Source of the DNA: Phycisphaerae bacterium
Lineage (GTDB): Bacteria; Planctomycetota; Phycisphaerae; Phycisphaerales; UBA1924
DNA: 64,000 nucleotides
Direction of reading: 5' to 3'
NCBI GenBank assembly: GCA_016794925.1
Contig: JAEUIW010000012.1
Span: forward strand, 1-64,000
Both the position numbers and the translations under genes were made by a program. This document shows, piece by piece, positions 25,358 through 34,840 of the stretch (positions within the stretch are counted from its first letter, which is position 1; each line of letters starts with the position of its first letter). The notes under the pieces are model-generated. The model was not told where the DNA came from. It saw only the letters and a program-made list of their open reading frames with translations, and did no database searches.

Positions 25358-28300
25358 ATGCAACGACTCGGATTCAAGATCGCGCTGGTGCTCACCGCCG
25401 TTCTCATCGCCGTCTACGCGATCTACCCGCCGGACAAGAAGCTGCGCAAGGGCAAGGACCTCGCGGGCGGCGTGAGCCTTGTGTACGCGGTCGATCTCAG
25501 GGCCGATGAGCGCGCCGGCGACACGCTCTCGAAGATGATCGACGTGCTCAAGAACCGCGTCGATCCCACCGGCACGCTCGAGATCGCGATGGTGTCGCAG
25601 GGCAACGACCGGATCGAGATCACGATGCCCCTGCCCAGCGAGCGTGTGAAGAAGCTCCGGGCGGCGTTCGAGGCGGAGCTGGCCAAGCTGACCGAGTCCG
25701 GCGTGACGCGCGACCGGGTCGAGGCGGCCATGCAGAAATCCCAGGGCGATCGCGCCTCCGACATCCGGGCGCTCGCCGCGGGGGATGCGGAACGGGCGGC
25801 CCTGCTCGAGTCGGCGGGCGCGGCGTTCGACACCATGCGCACGGCGAGGGCCGCGTTCGACGCCGCGAGACCGAGCCTGACCGCCGAGCTCGATCGAACC
25901 GAGGCGGCGCGGCGGGCCGCCGAAGCGATGCCGGAGAGCGATGATCGTCGCGCCGCGCTCGAGGCCGCGAAGGCCGCGGAGAAGTCCGCCGCGGACGCGC
26001 TGGACGCTGCCGCCGCGCCCGCCGCGGATGCCGAGGCCGCGTACGACGCGGCACGCGACGCGGTCATGTCCACGGTGGTCTCCCCCGTCGAGGTGCGCAA
26101 GGCGCTCGAGCTCTCCAAGGACGATCGCAAGATCACCGTTCGCGGCAGCAAGGAAGTCCGGACCATTCCCAGTCCCCGGTCCCGCGCCGTTGATCGCATC
26201 AAGAGCGCGCATCCCGGCGCGGCCGCGCGCCTCGACGGAGTGATCCGGTCATGGGAGAACTACCAGCAGGAGCGGCAGACGCTCGACGACCCGTCGGACC
26301 TGATCCGGATTCTCAAGGGCGCGGGCGTGCTGCACTTCCGCATCGCGCCCAAGCCGGGCGCGATCGCCGACGAGACTCGCCTGCGGGAGGAGTTCCGACG
26401 CCTCGGGCCGCGTAACGCGAAGGGCGGAGACGCCCGCTGGTACAAGATCAACAAGATCGACGGCTGGTACAACGATGTCGATCAGCTCGAGTACCTCACC
26501 TCGCGTCCCTCCGAGTTCTTCGCCGGGCGCGGGTTTGTCGCCGAGGAGTTCGACGGCGAGTACTACATCCTGCTGTACGACGTCCGTGGGAGCCGCCTGA
26601 CCGAGGCGGACGGGGACTGGTCGCTGGCGCGGGCGTTCAAGACCGCCGACCAGCTGGGTCGGCCCGCCATCGGGTTCCAGATGAACGCGGTCGGCGCGGC
26701 CCGGATGGGCGAGCTCACGGGCGCGCACGTCGGCGAGCCCATGGCGATCCTGCTCGACGATCAGGTCTACACCGCTCCCACGCTCAACGCGAAAATCACC
26801 AGCTCGGGCATCATCGAGGGCACCTTCACGGAGTCCGAGGTCAATTACGTGATCCGCGTGCTGTCGGCGGGCTCGCTCGCCGCCAAACTCTCTCCCGAGC
26901 CCATCAGCACGAGCGTGCTCGCGCCGGACCTCGGCGCGGACAACCTCCGCCGCGGGCTCCACGCGGGCTTCCTCTCGTTCATCGCCGTCAGCGTGTTCAT
27001 GGTCTTTTACTATTACCAGAGCGGCCTCATCGCCGTCTTTGCGCTGATCCTCAACGCCCTCTTCCTCGTCGGCGCCATGGCCCTTCAGCACGCCGCGTTC
27101 ACGCTGCCGGGCATCGCCGGCGTCATCCTCACCTTCGGTCAGGCGGTCGACTCCAACGTGCTCATCTATGAACGCATGCGCGAGGAGTTTCACCGCGGCG
27201 CCGACATGAAGACCGCCGTGCGGCTCGGGTTCTCGCGTGCCTTTTCGCCCATCATGGACGGCAACATATCCAATCTCATCATCTGCGCCGTGCTCTATTC
27301 GGTGGGCACCCAGGAGATCAAGGGCTTCGCGGTGAGCCTCAGCATCGGCGTCGTCACCACGCTCTTCACCGCCCTCGTCGTCAGCCGGCTCATCTTCACC
27401 GTCTTCGTCGATCATCTTCATTGGCGCCGCACCTCGCAGCTGCCCATGACCTTCCCGACCCTGCAGCGATTCCTGACCCCAAACATCGACTGGATGAAGC
27501 AGCGGCACATTCTGCTCGGCACGCTCGCGATCTTCCTCGCGCTCAGCGCGGTATTCGTCATCCGGCAGGGCTCGGCGCTCCTGGGCACGGAATTCAGCGG
27601 CGGCACCGCCGTCACCATCCAGCTCCGCGAAGATCCCGCTTCCGGCCGCCCCATGCAGCTCACGCGCCAGCAGGTCCACGATCGACTGAGGCAAGAGGCC
27701 GCCGCGGCGGAGTCCACCGTGCTCCGTGAACTTGAGAACGCGGACATTCAAGTCGTCAACCCCGAGGACGACAACATCACCTCCAGCCGTTTCACGATCA
27801 AGACCGTGGTCACGGACACCGTCGGCGTCCAGAACGTCGTCCTCAAAGCCTTCCGCGACGTCATCGACAGCCAGCCGCCGGTCCGCTTCGATCGCATCGA
27901 GTCCGCGTCCCGCCGGGACACTCCCGTGTACCCCGTCCTGTCGTCGGTCCTCGGCGAGAGCATCGACCGACCCGACGCCCGCAACGCCGTACAGGACTAC
28001 GTGGGCGGCGCCGCCGTCGTGCTCGCTGGAATCGACCCTCCGACCAGCGTGCGTTCCATCGAATCCCGCATCCGCCAGATGCGCGGTCAGGCTGATTTCT
28101 CGTCCACGCTCGCCCGTCACCAGCGCATCGTCGTCCTCGACGGCACCGAGGACGCGGCCCGCACCGTCGTCTTGCTCGTGCGCGACGACGCCATCAGTTA
28201 TTTCGATGATGCCGACCGCTGGTACGCCGAACTCGCGGCAGTGGAGTGGAGCATCGTCAAGGCCGCGCTCACCCAGACCACCACCCTCGCCGGGGTCCAG

Positions 28301-28912
28301 TCCTTCAGCCCGTCGATCGCCCGCACGTTCACCGCCCAGGCCGTGGTCTCGGTTGTGCTCAGCCTCCTGCTGCTTACGATTTACGTGTGGGCTCGATTCG
28401 GCACCGTGCGCTGGGCGGTTGCCGCGACCGTCCCGCTGTTCGCGGATGTCGTCGGAATCGTCGGCATGGTCGGTCTTGCCGAGATTCTCTGCAACAGCCC
28501 CGCCACCGGCTCGGTCGCTCGTTCGTTGGGGCTGCTCCCCTTCAAGTTCGATCTTGCGCAGATCGCCGCCATGCTCACGATCGTCGGATACTCACTCAAC
28601 GACAAGATTGTCATCCTTGACCGCATCCGCGAGAACAAGGGCAAGCTTCCCTACGCCAGCTACAACGTGATCAACGATTCGATCAACCAGACCCTCAGCC
28701 GGACCATCATCACCGCCGGCGCGCACCTCATCACGACGATGATCCTCTACATCTACGGCGGCGAAGCCGTGCGCGGCTTCGCGTTCGCGCTCAACCTTGG
28801 CGTCATCCTCGGCACCTACACGTCGATCGTGTCCTCGCCCCTCGTGTGGTCGCACAAGCTCGACGGGACCGCGGCGCGGCCCGCCGCGTCCATCAGCCGA
28901 CCGAAGGAATGA
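25358..28912 (+). CDS. secDF: Protein translocase SecD-SecF fusion
   Basis: 1184 residues, one polypeptide joining SecD and SecF. They use the proton-motive force to drive the late steps of protein export. The SecD half has TM1 (about 7-24), a large periplasmic P1 region, and the AVDSNVLIYERMREE motif near 595 with the proton-relay Asp. The SecF half starts near 710 (LLGTEFSGGTAVTIQL, then SLNDKIVILDRIREN near 1080). Within P1, about residues 140-235 form an Ala/Glu/Arg-rich, apparently coiled-coil insertion not present in standard SecD. Gene order tgt-yajC-secDF is conventional. The LysM gene follows with overlapping start possibilities. Confidence 0.95.
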   Translation: MQRLGFKIALVLTAVLIAVYAIYPPDKKLRKGKDLAGGVSLVYAVDLRADERAGDTLSKMIDVLKNRVDPTGTLEIAMVSQGNDRIEITMPLPSERVKKLRAAFEAELAKLTESGVTRDRVEAAMQKSQGDRASDIRALAAGDAERAALLESAGAAFDTMRTARAAFDAARPSLTAELDRTEAARRAAEAMPESDDRRAALEAAKAAEKSAADALDAAAAPAADAEAAYDAARDAVMSTVVSPVEVRKALELSKDDRKITVRGSKEVRTIPSPRSRAVDRIKSAHPGAAARLDGVIRSWENYQQERQTLDDPSDLIRILKGAGVLHFRIAPKPGAIADETRLREEFRRLGPRNAKGGDARWYKINKIDGWYNDVDQLEYLTSRPSEFFAGRGFVAEEFDGEYYILLYDVRGSRLTEADGDWSLARAFKTADQLGRPAIGFQMNAVGAARMGELTGAHVGEPMAILLDDQVYTAPTLNAKITSSGIIEGTFTESEVNYVIRVLSAGSLAAKLSPEPISTSVLAPDLGADNLRRGLHAGFLSFIAVSVFMVFYYYQSGLIAVFALILNALFLVGAMALQHAAFTLPGIAGVILTFGQAVDSNVLIYERMREEFHRGADMKTAVRLGFSRAFSPIMDGNISNLIICAVLYSVGTQEIKGFAVSLSIGVVTTLFTALVVSRLIFTVFVDHLHWRRTSQLPMTFPTLQRFLTPNIDWMKQRHILLGTLAIFLALSAVFVIRQGSALLGTEFSGGTAVTIQLREDPASGRPMQLTRQQVHDRLRQEAAAAESTVLRELENADIQVVNPEDDNITSSRFTIKTVVTDTVGVQNVVLKAFRDVIDSQPPVRFDRIESASRRDTPVYPVLSSVLGESIDRPDARNAVQDYVGGAAVVLAGIDPPTSVRSIESRIRQMRGQADFSSTLARHQRIVVLDGTEDAARTVVLLVRDDAISYFDDADRWYAELAAVEWSIVKAALTQTTTLAGVQSFSPSIARTFTAQAVVSVVLSLLLLTIYVWARFGTVRWAVAATVPLFADVVGIVGMVGLAEILCNSPATGSVARSLGLLPFKFDLAQIAAMLTIVGYSLNDKIVILDRIRENKGKLPYASYNVINDSINQTLSRTIITAGAHLITTMILYIYGGEAVRGFAFALNLGVILGTYTSIVSSPLVWSHKLDGTAARPAASISRPKE

Positions 28913-28914
28913 GC

Positions 28915-29610
28915 ATGAGCGGAAACGCCACGAGGGTTTTCGCCGGTCTCGCCACGCTCATCGCTGTCTGGATCACGGTCTACTGGCTCTACGAGCCCGC
29001 CGAGCCTCCCATCACGTTCGCCGAAGTCCCGGCGACGGCCCAGCCGCGATCCCCCGCCTCCCCCTCGCCCGCGGTCCCGAACGGCCCCGGGACGAGACCC
29101 GCGGACGGGGGACCGTCGGCGCTGACTCCGCCCACATTTCGCGAGTACGTGGTTCGCGCCGGCGACACCGGATGGGAGCCGATCGCGGAGCGCGTGTACG
29201 GCGATCGGAAGCTCTGGCAGGCGGTGTCGCGAGCCAACCCGTTCGTGACGCCCGACCGCCTTGTTCCCGGTCGGACGGTGCTCAAGATCCCGCTGGATCC
29301 CGCGAACATCCAGGGACTGCCAGGCGACGGCCCGCTCCCCAAGGCCGGCGGAACAGCCGAACCGCTCCTCCCGGCGTCCGGACCGCCGGCTGCGCCTCAG
29401 GCACCCGTCCAGTCGCCCCCGGCGACGGAACACGTCGTCGGCCCCCGCGACACGCTCTCGGGCATCGCCAAGGAACACTACGGACGCTCCAGCCTCTGGA
29501 AGCACATCTTCGATGCGAACCGGGATCGGCTCGACGATCCCGCGCGTCTCAAGCCGGGCATGACGCTCCGCATCCCCCCGCCGCCGGCGCCCGCTGTACC
29601 GGGCAACTGA
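28915..29610 (+). CDS. LysM-domain protein, membrane-anchored
   Basis: 231 residues. An N-terminal transmembrane anchor (RVFAGLATLIAVWITVYWLY) is followed by a Pro-rich linker and two LysM domains, roughly residues 75-125 (EYVVRAGDTGWEPIAERVYG...) and 175-222 (HVVGPRDTLSGIAKEHYG...). LysM modules bind N-acetylglucosamine-containing glycans such as peptidoglycan. There is no catalytic domain, so a wall-tethering or scaffold role is likely. GAAGGA at 28903-28908 sits 6 nt before the ATG at 28915; another in-frame ATG at 28909 overlaps the secDF stop as ATGA. It is probably translationally coupled to secDF. Confidence 0.85.
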   Translation: MSGNATRVFAGLATLIAVWITVYWLYEPAEPPITFAEVPATAQPRSPASPSPAVPNGPGTRPADGGPSALTPPTFREYVVRAGDTGWEPIAERVYGDRKLWQAVSRANPFVTPDRLVPGRTVLKIPLDPANIQGLPGDGPLPKAGGTAEPLLPASGPPAAPQAPVQSPPATEHVVGPRDTLSGIAKEHYGRSSLWKHIFDANRDRLDDPARLKPGMTLRIPPPPAPAVPGN

Positions 29611-29664
29611 CCTTCCTAGCCTTCACCCCGCGCCCGCCGTGGCGCGCCGAGCACAGGAGTTCAT

Positions 29665-30639
29665 GTGGCGATCATCAAGCGAATCCTCGTGACCGGTGGC
29701 GCGGGTTTCCTCGGGTCGCACCTTTGCGATCGGCTCGTCGCTCAGGGGCACGATGTCATCTGCCTGGACAATTTCTTCACGAGCCAGAAGGTCAATGTCG
29801 CGCACCTGCTCGGGAAGCCCAACTTCGAGCTGGTTCGGCACGACATCACCCACCAGGTGTGGCTCGAGGTCGATGAGATCTACAACCTCGCGTGCCCCGC
29901 CGCGCCGGGCCACTACCAGTACAACCCTATCAAGACCATGAAGACCAGCGTGATGGGCGCGATCAACGTGCTGGGAATGGCCAAACGGTGCCGCGCCAAA
30001 GTGCTGCAAGCTTCCACCAGCGAGGTGTACGGCGATCCGGAGGTGCACCCGCAGCCCGAATCCTACCGCGGTTCGGTCAACCCAATCGGGCCGCGGGCCT
30101 GCTACGACGAGGGGAAGCGTGCCGCGGAGACGCTTTTCTTCGACTATCACCGATCCAACCGGGTGAACATCCGCGTGGTCCGCATCTTCAATACGTACGG
30201 CCCACGGATGCACCCGTTCGACGGCCGCGTGATCTCGAATTTCATCCGCCAGGCGCTCCGCAACGAGGACATCACGCTGTTCGGCGACGGCTCGCAGACC
30301 CGCTCATTCTGCTACGTCGACGACCTGGTCGAAGCCATGATCCGCATGATGAACGGGCCGGACGACTTTGTCGGGCCCGTGAACATCGGGAACCCCGAGG
30401 AGCACACGATCAAAGGCCTGGCTGAACTCGTGATCGAGTTGTCCGCTTCGCGATCGAAGATTGTTCACCGCCCGATGCCGGCCGATGACCCGGCACGCCG
30501 CAGGCCCGTAATCGATCTCGCCCGATCCCGTCTGGGTTGGGAACCGAAGATCCCGGTCCGGCTTGGTCTTCTCAAGACGATCGACTACTTTCGCTCGATT
30601 GACATCGAGCAGTACCGTCCGCCGACTCCGAATTTCTGA
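29665..30639 (+). CDS. UDP-glucuronate decarboxylase (UDP-xylose synthase)
   Basis: 324 residues, extended short-chain dehydrogenase/reductase. It converts UDP-glucuronate to UDP-xylose with a tightly bound NAD. Motifs: NAD-binding [11 protein letters not shown] (about residues 10-20), [27 protein letters not shown], the [10 protein letters not shown] serine region, the catalytic [10 protein letters not shown] (YxxxK), [10 protein letters not shown] and the sugar-binding [12 protein letters not shown], all close to eukaryotic and bacterial UXS. The start is GTG 29665 with AGGAG five nt upstream; an ATG at 29663 is out of frame. Product probably feeds exopolysaccharide or lipopolysaccharide synthesis. 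Confidence 0.92.
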   Translation: MAIIKRILVTGGAGFLGSHLCDRLVAQGHDVICLDNFFTSQKVNVAHLLGKPNFELVRHDITHQVWLEVDEIYNLACPAAPGHYQYNPIKTMKTSVMGAINVLGMAKRCRAKVLQASTSEVYGDPEVHPQPESYRGSVNPIGPRACYDEGKRAAETLFFDYHRSNRVNIRVVRIFNTYGPRMHPFDGRVISNFIRQALRNEDITLFGDGSQTRSFCYVDDLVEAMIRMMNGPDDFVGPVNIGNPEEHTIKGLAELVIELSASRSKIVHRPMPADDPARRRPVIDLARSRLGWEPKIPVRLGLLKTIDYFRSIDIEQYRPPTPNF

Positions 30640-30644
30640 TCACG

Positions 30645-31193
30645 CTATCCGGTCAGCGGGCATGATCCGAGCTCCTCGTGCCTTGCGCCCGCGGCGTGGA
30701 GCCGGCTGCTCATCAGGCGAACACGAGCCACGGTGAACGGCCCCGCGGCGGCGGGCTCGTTGATCGCCTGACATGCCCCGACGTGTGTGAATCGGCAGAG
30801 CGTCAGGTGCGGGTTGAATCGATCGGTGTGCCGGCGCTCGCCGTGCCGAGCGAGTCGCACCACGAGCCGACGATGGATCTCCAACAAGCCGGCCGGGGCG
30901 TCAGTGGTCAAGGCTAACAGGCGGCTTGGTCCACGGCTCGGAAGCGTGATGAGCCGGTCCGGTCGCAGCGGAAAGGGCGCGATCCCGGAAGCGGATCGCT
31001 CGACCGATTCGCGTACGGCCGGCACATCACGGTGATGCACGTCGCCGACAAACAGCAGCGTGAGGTGGACCTGGTCGTGTGGAGTGGCCCGATGTTCGGG
31101 CATCCGAAGTCCGGATAACTGAACAAGCATGTGCGCTGCGATATCCGGTGGTGGGTACAAGGCAACGAACAACCGCACGGCCGAGTCGTGCAT
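30645..31193 (-). CDS. thpR: RNA 2',3'-cyclic phosphodiesterase (LigT/ThpR)
   Basis: 182 residues, 2H phosphoesterase superfamily. Both HxT motifs are present: HLTLLFVGDV near residue 43 and HLTLCRFTHVG near 130. The family hydrolyses 2',3'-cyclic phosphates and, in vitro, ligates tRNA halves with 2'-5' bonds. The N-terminus RLFVALYPPPDI is typical. It converges on the UDP-glucuronate decarboxylase gene with 5 nt between stops. The following 256 nt (31194-31449) contain no gene, and should hold promoters for thpR and the CheY-like gene. Confidence 0.9.
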   Translation of the reverse strand: MHDSAVRLFVALYPPPDIAAHMLVQLSGLRMPEHRATPHDQVHLTLLFVGDVHHRDVPAVRESVERSASGIAPFPLRPDRLITLPSRGPSRLLALTTDAPAGLLEIHRRLVVRLARHGERRHTDRFNPHLTLCRFTHVGACQAINEPAAAGPFTVARVRLMSSRLHAAGARHEELGSCPLTG

Positions 31194-31449
31194 TTGCCGC
31201 GATCCTAATCGCTACGCCGATTCAGATCGGGTTGGATCTCCAACCAGATGACTATTCGGCAATTGTGTTATCGGACATTCAGGAATTGGTCTGACGGGGC
31301 CGCGCGCCCAGAATGGATCAGGGCTGCAAACCTGATGACTTGCGTCTGCGGTCAAGGCGCGGATGCGTCGATGATTCCAAGCGAGAACACCGGTTAGGAC
31401 CGGCACGATTACCCGCAACAAGGGGGTTGGGGCGGGGCGAAGGGTATCA

Positions 31450-31857
31450 ATGAAACCAAAGACAATCATGATTGTTGACGACGAGATCCATGTGAACGCC
31501 GTCGTAGGCGCGAAGCTGCGCGGCGCGGGATTCTCAGTGCTTTCCGCCCGCGATGGCGAAGAAGCGATGAACCTCATCAATCAGGGCACACCGGACTTGG
31601 TGATCACGGACTGGCAGATGCCCAGGATGTCTGGAATCGAGCTGAGTCGCCGCCTCCGGACCGATCCTCGGACCGCGGGCATCCCGGTGATCATGGTGAC
31701 CTCCCGAGGCCACCGCATTCCGCAATCGGACCTCGACGGAACGAACATCGTGGCGATGATGGCCAAGCCTTTCAGTCCAAGAGAACTCCTCGCGAAGGCA
31801 CAGGAAATCCTGAGCCGCCACGCCCCGTCTTCCGTTCATGATGCCGAAGCCGCATGA
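31450..31857 (+). CDS. Single-domain response regulator (CheY-like)
   Basis: 135 residues, a lone receiver domain. Acidic pocket Asp10/Asp11 (IVDDE), phospho-acceptor Asp54 (VITDWQMPRMSG), Thr84 (MVTS) and Lys106 (AKPFSP) are all conserved, so it should be phosphorylated by a histidine kinase. No output domain is attached. Its TGA overlaps the ATG of the HD-GYP gene (ATGA at 31854-31857), so the receiver and the phosphodiesterase are made together and the receiver may control it in trans. GAAGGG lies upstream of the start. Confidence 0.93.
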   Translation: MKPKTIMIVDDEIHVNAVVGAKLRGAGFSVLSARDGEEAMNLINQGTPDLVITDWQMPRMSGIELSRRLRTDPRTAGIPVIMVTSRGHRIPQSDLDGTNIVAMMAKPFSPRELLAKAQEILSRHAPSSVHDAEAA

Positions 31858-33473
31858 TCGACAATCGCGCCAACCAGGCCGGCGTCCTGCCGCACGACCA
31901 GTTCCGCGGCCGATGTACCAGACTTGGCCTGCCCGTGTGGTTTGTCGGCGATGGAGGGGTTGTGGTCGCGCCCGCGCCGTCCGGCCCGGAGTGGGCGTTC
32001 CTGCGAGCGCGTCCGTTGATCGAACAGGTTCGAAAGGCCACCGTCGAATGGTCGGCGATGCCCGTGCCTGAAGTTCGGCAGATCGCACCGGGTCTCTGGT
32101 TGGTTCCGGTTATGGGACATGCGGCGGGTCGAGAGCGGCTCGCCGCGATTGCCGCCGCGGTCGGGCCCGGTCTGTTTCCAAGCACGTTCTTTGCGGGTTG
32201 TTGCCGGGACATCGGGATTGACCCGAGCGACGTCGGCACCCGATTGTCAGGCTGGGCCCATCATTCCGATTCCAGCGTGTCCGGGCTCGCGAAGATCCTG
32301 ACGTGGATGCTCGATGATCTGGTGCGCGGCGCCGTCGGGGAAGAGTCGATCGATTGCTTCACGGTTCAACTGACCGAGCTGTACGAGGAAATCGGGTTCG
32401 TGTTCCGACTTGGCCGAACCATGAACCAGCTGGCCGAACCGGACGGCTTCATGGAAAACGTCTGCCGCGAACTCCGCGAAACTCTGTCCTTCGGTTGGAT
32501 CGCGGCGGCGTTCTTGGGGTCCGACAATCACGAGGCGTCGTTCGACGGACACATGATTCTCAGCGGGTCCGTGCCTTGCCCACTGCCGCAGTTCCACCAG
32601 GTGCTCCGAAGCCTGCTTCCCACTCTCGATCCCGAGCGTTTTGTTCTCATCGAGGGAGACGAGCCGAGCGGGCTCGCGCGGCTGGTTGACTCCACCGTGG
32701 TGGTTCAACCGATCCGGCGCAAGGGCCAGTTGATCGGCGCGCTCCTCGCGGGAAACAAGATCGGGCGTGACCCCGACCCCAGCAGCGTCGACACGCAGAT
32801 GCTCGACGCCGCGGCGGTCTTTGTCGGGATTTTTCTTGAGAACGCCTCCTTGTACGCGGATCAGCGGTCGTTGTTCCTGGGCACGTTGGGGGCCCTGACG
32901 GCATCGATCGATGCCAAGGACCGGTACACGTGCGGTCATTCAGAGCGTGTGGCGCACCTCGCCAAGCGGCTGGCATTGACGACTGGCATGGACGAGGGGC
33001 AAGCGGAGCGGATCCGGATTTCGGGCATCGTGCATGACGTGGGCAAGATCGGGGTTCCAGAAGCGGTGCTGTGCAAGCAGGGGCGGCTGACGGACGACGA
33101 GTTCGCGGCCATCAAGCTCCACCCGAGCATCGGCTACCGGATTCTCAAGGACATCCCGCAGATGAGCGACATCGTGCCGGGGGTGCTCTATCACCACGAG
33201 CGGTGGGACGGCAGGGGCTACCCGGAGGGCCTCCAAGGGCAGCGGATTCCTCTGGTGGCACGAATTCTGGCGCTCGCGGATTCCTTCGACGCGATGAGTT
33301 CGAATCGATCGTACCGCGCGGCCATGCCACGCGAGCGGGTGCTGGCGGAGATCCGGCGTTGTGCGGGGACCCAGTTCGATCCCGACCTGACGCCCGCATT
33401 CGTGTCGCTCGACTTCACGGAGTTTGACGGGCTGGTGTCGCGGCATCAGGCGATCGAGGCGCGGGCCGCGTAG
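31854..33473 (+). CDS. HD-GYP phosphodiesterase with GAF-like sensor domain
   Basis: 539 residues. The C-terminal third is an HD-GYP domain, predicted to degrade cyclic di-GMP: SIDAKDRYTCGHSERVA, SGIVHDVGKIGVP (HD near residue 393), LHPSIGYRIL and the GYP loop HHERWDGRGYPEGL near 455. Residues of about 190-340 look like a GAF domain (ELRETLSFGWIAAAFLG, VVVQPIRRKGQLIGALLAGN). The first 150 residues form a domain I do not recognise; it contains the segment TFFAGCCRDIGID. There is no membrane helix, so it is cytoplasmic. It is coupled to the CheY-like gene and converges on the pseudopilus operon with a 20-nt gap. Confidence 0.9.
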   Translation: MIDNRANQAGVLPHDQFRGRCTRLGLPVWFVGDGGVVVAPAPSGPEWAFLRARPLIEQVRKATVEWSAMPVPEVRQIAPGLWLVPVMGHAAGRERLAAIAAAVGPGLFPSTFFAGCCRDIGIDPSDVGTRLSGWAHHSDSSVSGLAKILTWMLDDLVRGAVGEESIDCFTVQLTELYEEIGFVFRLGRTMNQLAEPDGFMENVCRELRETLSFGWIAAAFLGSDNHEASFDGHMILSGSVPCPLPQFHQVLRSLLPTLDPERFVLIEGDEPSGLARLVDSTVVVQPIRRKGQLIGALLAGNKIGRDPDPSSVDTQMLDAAAVFVGIFLENASLYADQRSLFLGTLGALTASIDAKDRYTCGHSERVAHLAKRLALTTGMDEGQAERIRISGIVHDVGKIGVPEAVLCKQGRLTDDEFAAIKLHPSIGYRILKDIPQMSDIVPGVLYHHERWDGRGYPEGLQGQRIPLVARILALADSFDAMSSNRSYRAAMPRERVLAEIRRCAGTQFDPDLTPAFVSLDFTEFDGLVSRHQAIEARAA

Positions 33474-33493
33474 TCGCGGCGACACGGAACGGT

Positions 33494-34840
33494 TCAGTAT
33501 GTCATCCGTTCGAGCGAACCGGCGGCAATTCGCATGAGATAGGAACCCGCGAACCCTGGTGGGGGGGACGTCGCCGCTGAAGCGTCGTACGCCAGGTACA
33601 GGCTTCCGCTGATGGTGGCGACGCCGCCAACGATTACAACCGTGCCGAGGCGGGATGTTCCAGAAATGGAGAGGTCGCCGGAGACATACGTGAGCCCGCT
33701 GATCCCTGATGGGTAGCTGTCAAGGGCGTCCGTATCGACGCGGCCGAGATACGGCGCGCCGCTGGGATTGAAATTGACGCCCGACGAACTTTCGCTCAGG
33801 AGCGATGACCGAAGATCAATCTGGATCGAGCCGAGCACAATCAGACAGGGGTACCCGCTCGCCGCGGGGTCCCAGCACACGGATGACTCCACGGTTGACT
33901 TGTTCCCCGGATTGAGCAGGACGAGCGTTCCCAGGATCCGCGACTTTCGGATCCGCACGCGCCGATTCTGGCAGTCCAGGATGTAGATGCCCTTGGCGTT
34001 GACCATCAGCCCGAACGGGTTATGAGCCGGGCTGATCAGCGCGTCCTCGATGGCGCGTTGATTGCCGCTGTTCCCGTCGTCCTTGAGCATCGCGATGCTC
34101 ATGGGCGAACCCATGGCTGTGTAGGCGGCGATGACTTCCTGCGCCGAGGGCATCGTCCGCGCCGGGGCGCCTGAGCGGGTCACGCCGACGTAGGTCCCTC
34201 CGGTGATCTGACCGGCCGATTCAACGTTCGCGGTTACAAGGGCCGAGCTCGCGGCGATGGTCGCGTTGGCCGCGATCGATCCCGTGGATGTGACGGTGGC
34301 GGATTGAAAGCTGATCCCGCCTCCGGCAACGAGGGCGGCCTGAAGACACGTGGGTGGCACGGGGATCGCGTTCAATCGAACGCGCAACCCCTGCCGGGCC
34401 GAGTTGAACAGCCCGGTTGACGTAACGACTAACGGATCGGCCGCGTCGTCGGAGGCGTTCGTGTCCGTGGGGTCTTCGACGTCGACGGTGACGCTTCCTC
34501 GGCCGGTGCTCAGGTTGTTGAACCAGCGGCCAACTCCCTTGCTGACGCGCCAAGTTGCGTCCGTTTCGATGGCTCTCAGCGACAGCTCCAGGCCTGACTG
34601 GGCGTTCAACGCGGCTTGTCGAGAATCGGCGTCCAGCCCGGAGATGGCCAGTCGGGTTCGACCCATGGCGAGCACGCACAGTCCGATGGTGGCGAGAATG
34701 GCGCTCACGACGACAACGAACACGTACGTGCCTCCACGTCGGGTCGGGAGGCGCCCGCCGCTGGCGCCATGTCCGCTCGGGCTCCGCGTGCGTCGGAGCG
34801 GTCCTCGGGCGCTCACGTCCTGATGCGGGTTGCGGATCAT
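33494..34840 (-). CDS. PilX/GspK-like minor pilin
   Basis: 448 residues. A basic leader ending in RRGG is followed by TYVFVVVVSAILATIGLCVLAM, an N-terminal pilin-like helix lacking the usual Glu5, and then SRQAALNAQSGLELSLRAIE, the typical start of PilX- or GspK-type proteins. The large C-terminal region is Ser/Thr/Gly-rich and beta-strand-like (SATVTSTGSIAANATIAASS; LTYVSGDLSISGTS). In type II secretion GspK caps the pseudopilus tip. The ATG overlaps the stop of the GspI-like gene as ATGA at 34840-34837. It is the last gene of the operon. Confidence 0.75.
   Translation of the reverse strand: MIRNPHQDVSARGPLRRTRSPSGHGASGGRLPTRRGGTYVFVVVVSAILATIGLCVLAMGRTRLAISGLDADSRQAALNAQSGLELSLRAIETDATWRVSKGVGRWFNNLSTGRGSVTVDVEDPTDTNASDDAADPLVVTSTGLFNSARQGLRVRLNAIPVPPTCLQAALVAGGGISFQSATVTSTGSIAANATIAASSALVTANVESAGQITGGTYVGVTRSGAPARTMPSAQEVIAAYTAMGSPMSIAMLKDDGNSGNQRAIEDALISPAHNPFGLMVNAKGIYILDCQNRRVRIRKSRILGTLVLLNPGNKSTVESSVCWDPAASGYPCLIVLGSIQIDLRSSLLSESSSGVNFNPSGAPYLGRVDTDALDSYPSGISGLTYVSGDLSISGTSRLGTVVIVGGVATISGSLYLAYDASAATSPPPGFAGSYLMRIAAGSLERMTY

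Noticed and set aside
26249-28120. 623-codon open frame on the minus strand opposite secDF
   Set aside because: Shadow of the strongly GC3-biased secDF gene; no recognisable motifs.
31230-31245. Small inverted repeat GGTTGG-ATCT-CCAACC upstream of the CheY-like gene
   Set aside because: Only 6 bp and not placed at a promoter or terminator that I can identify; may be chance.
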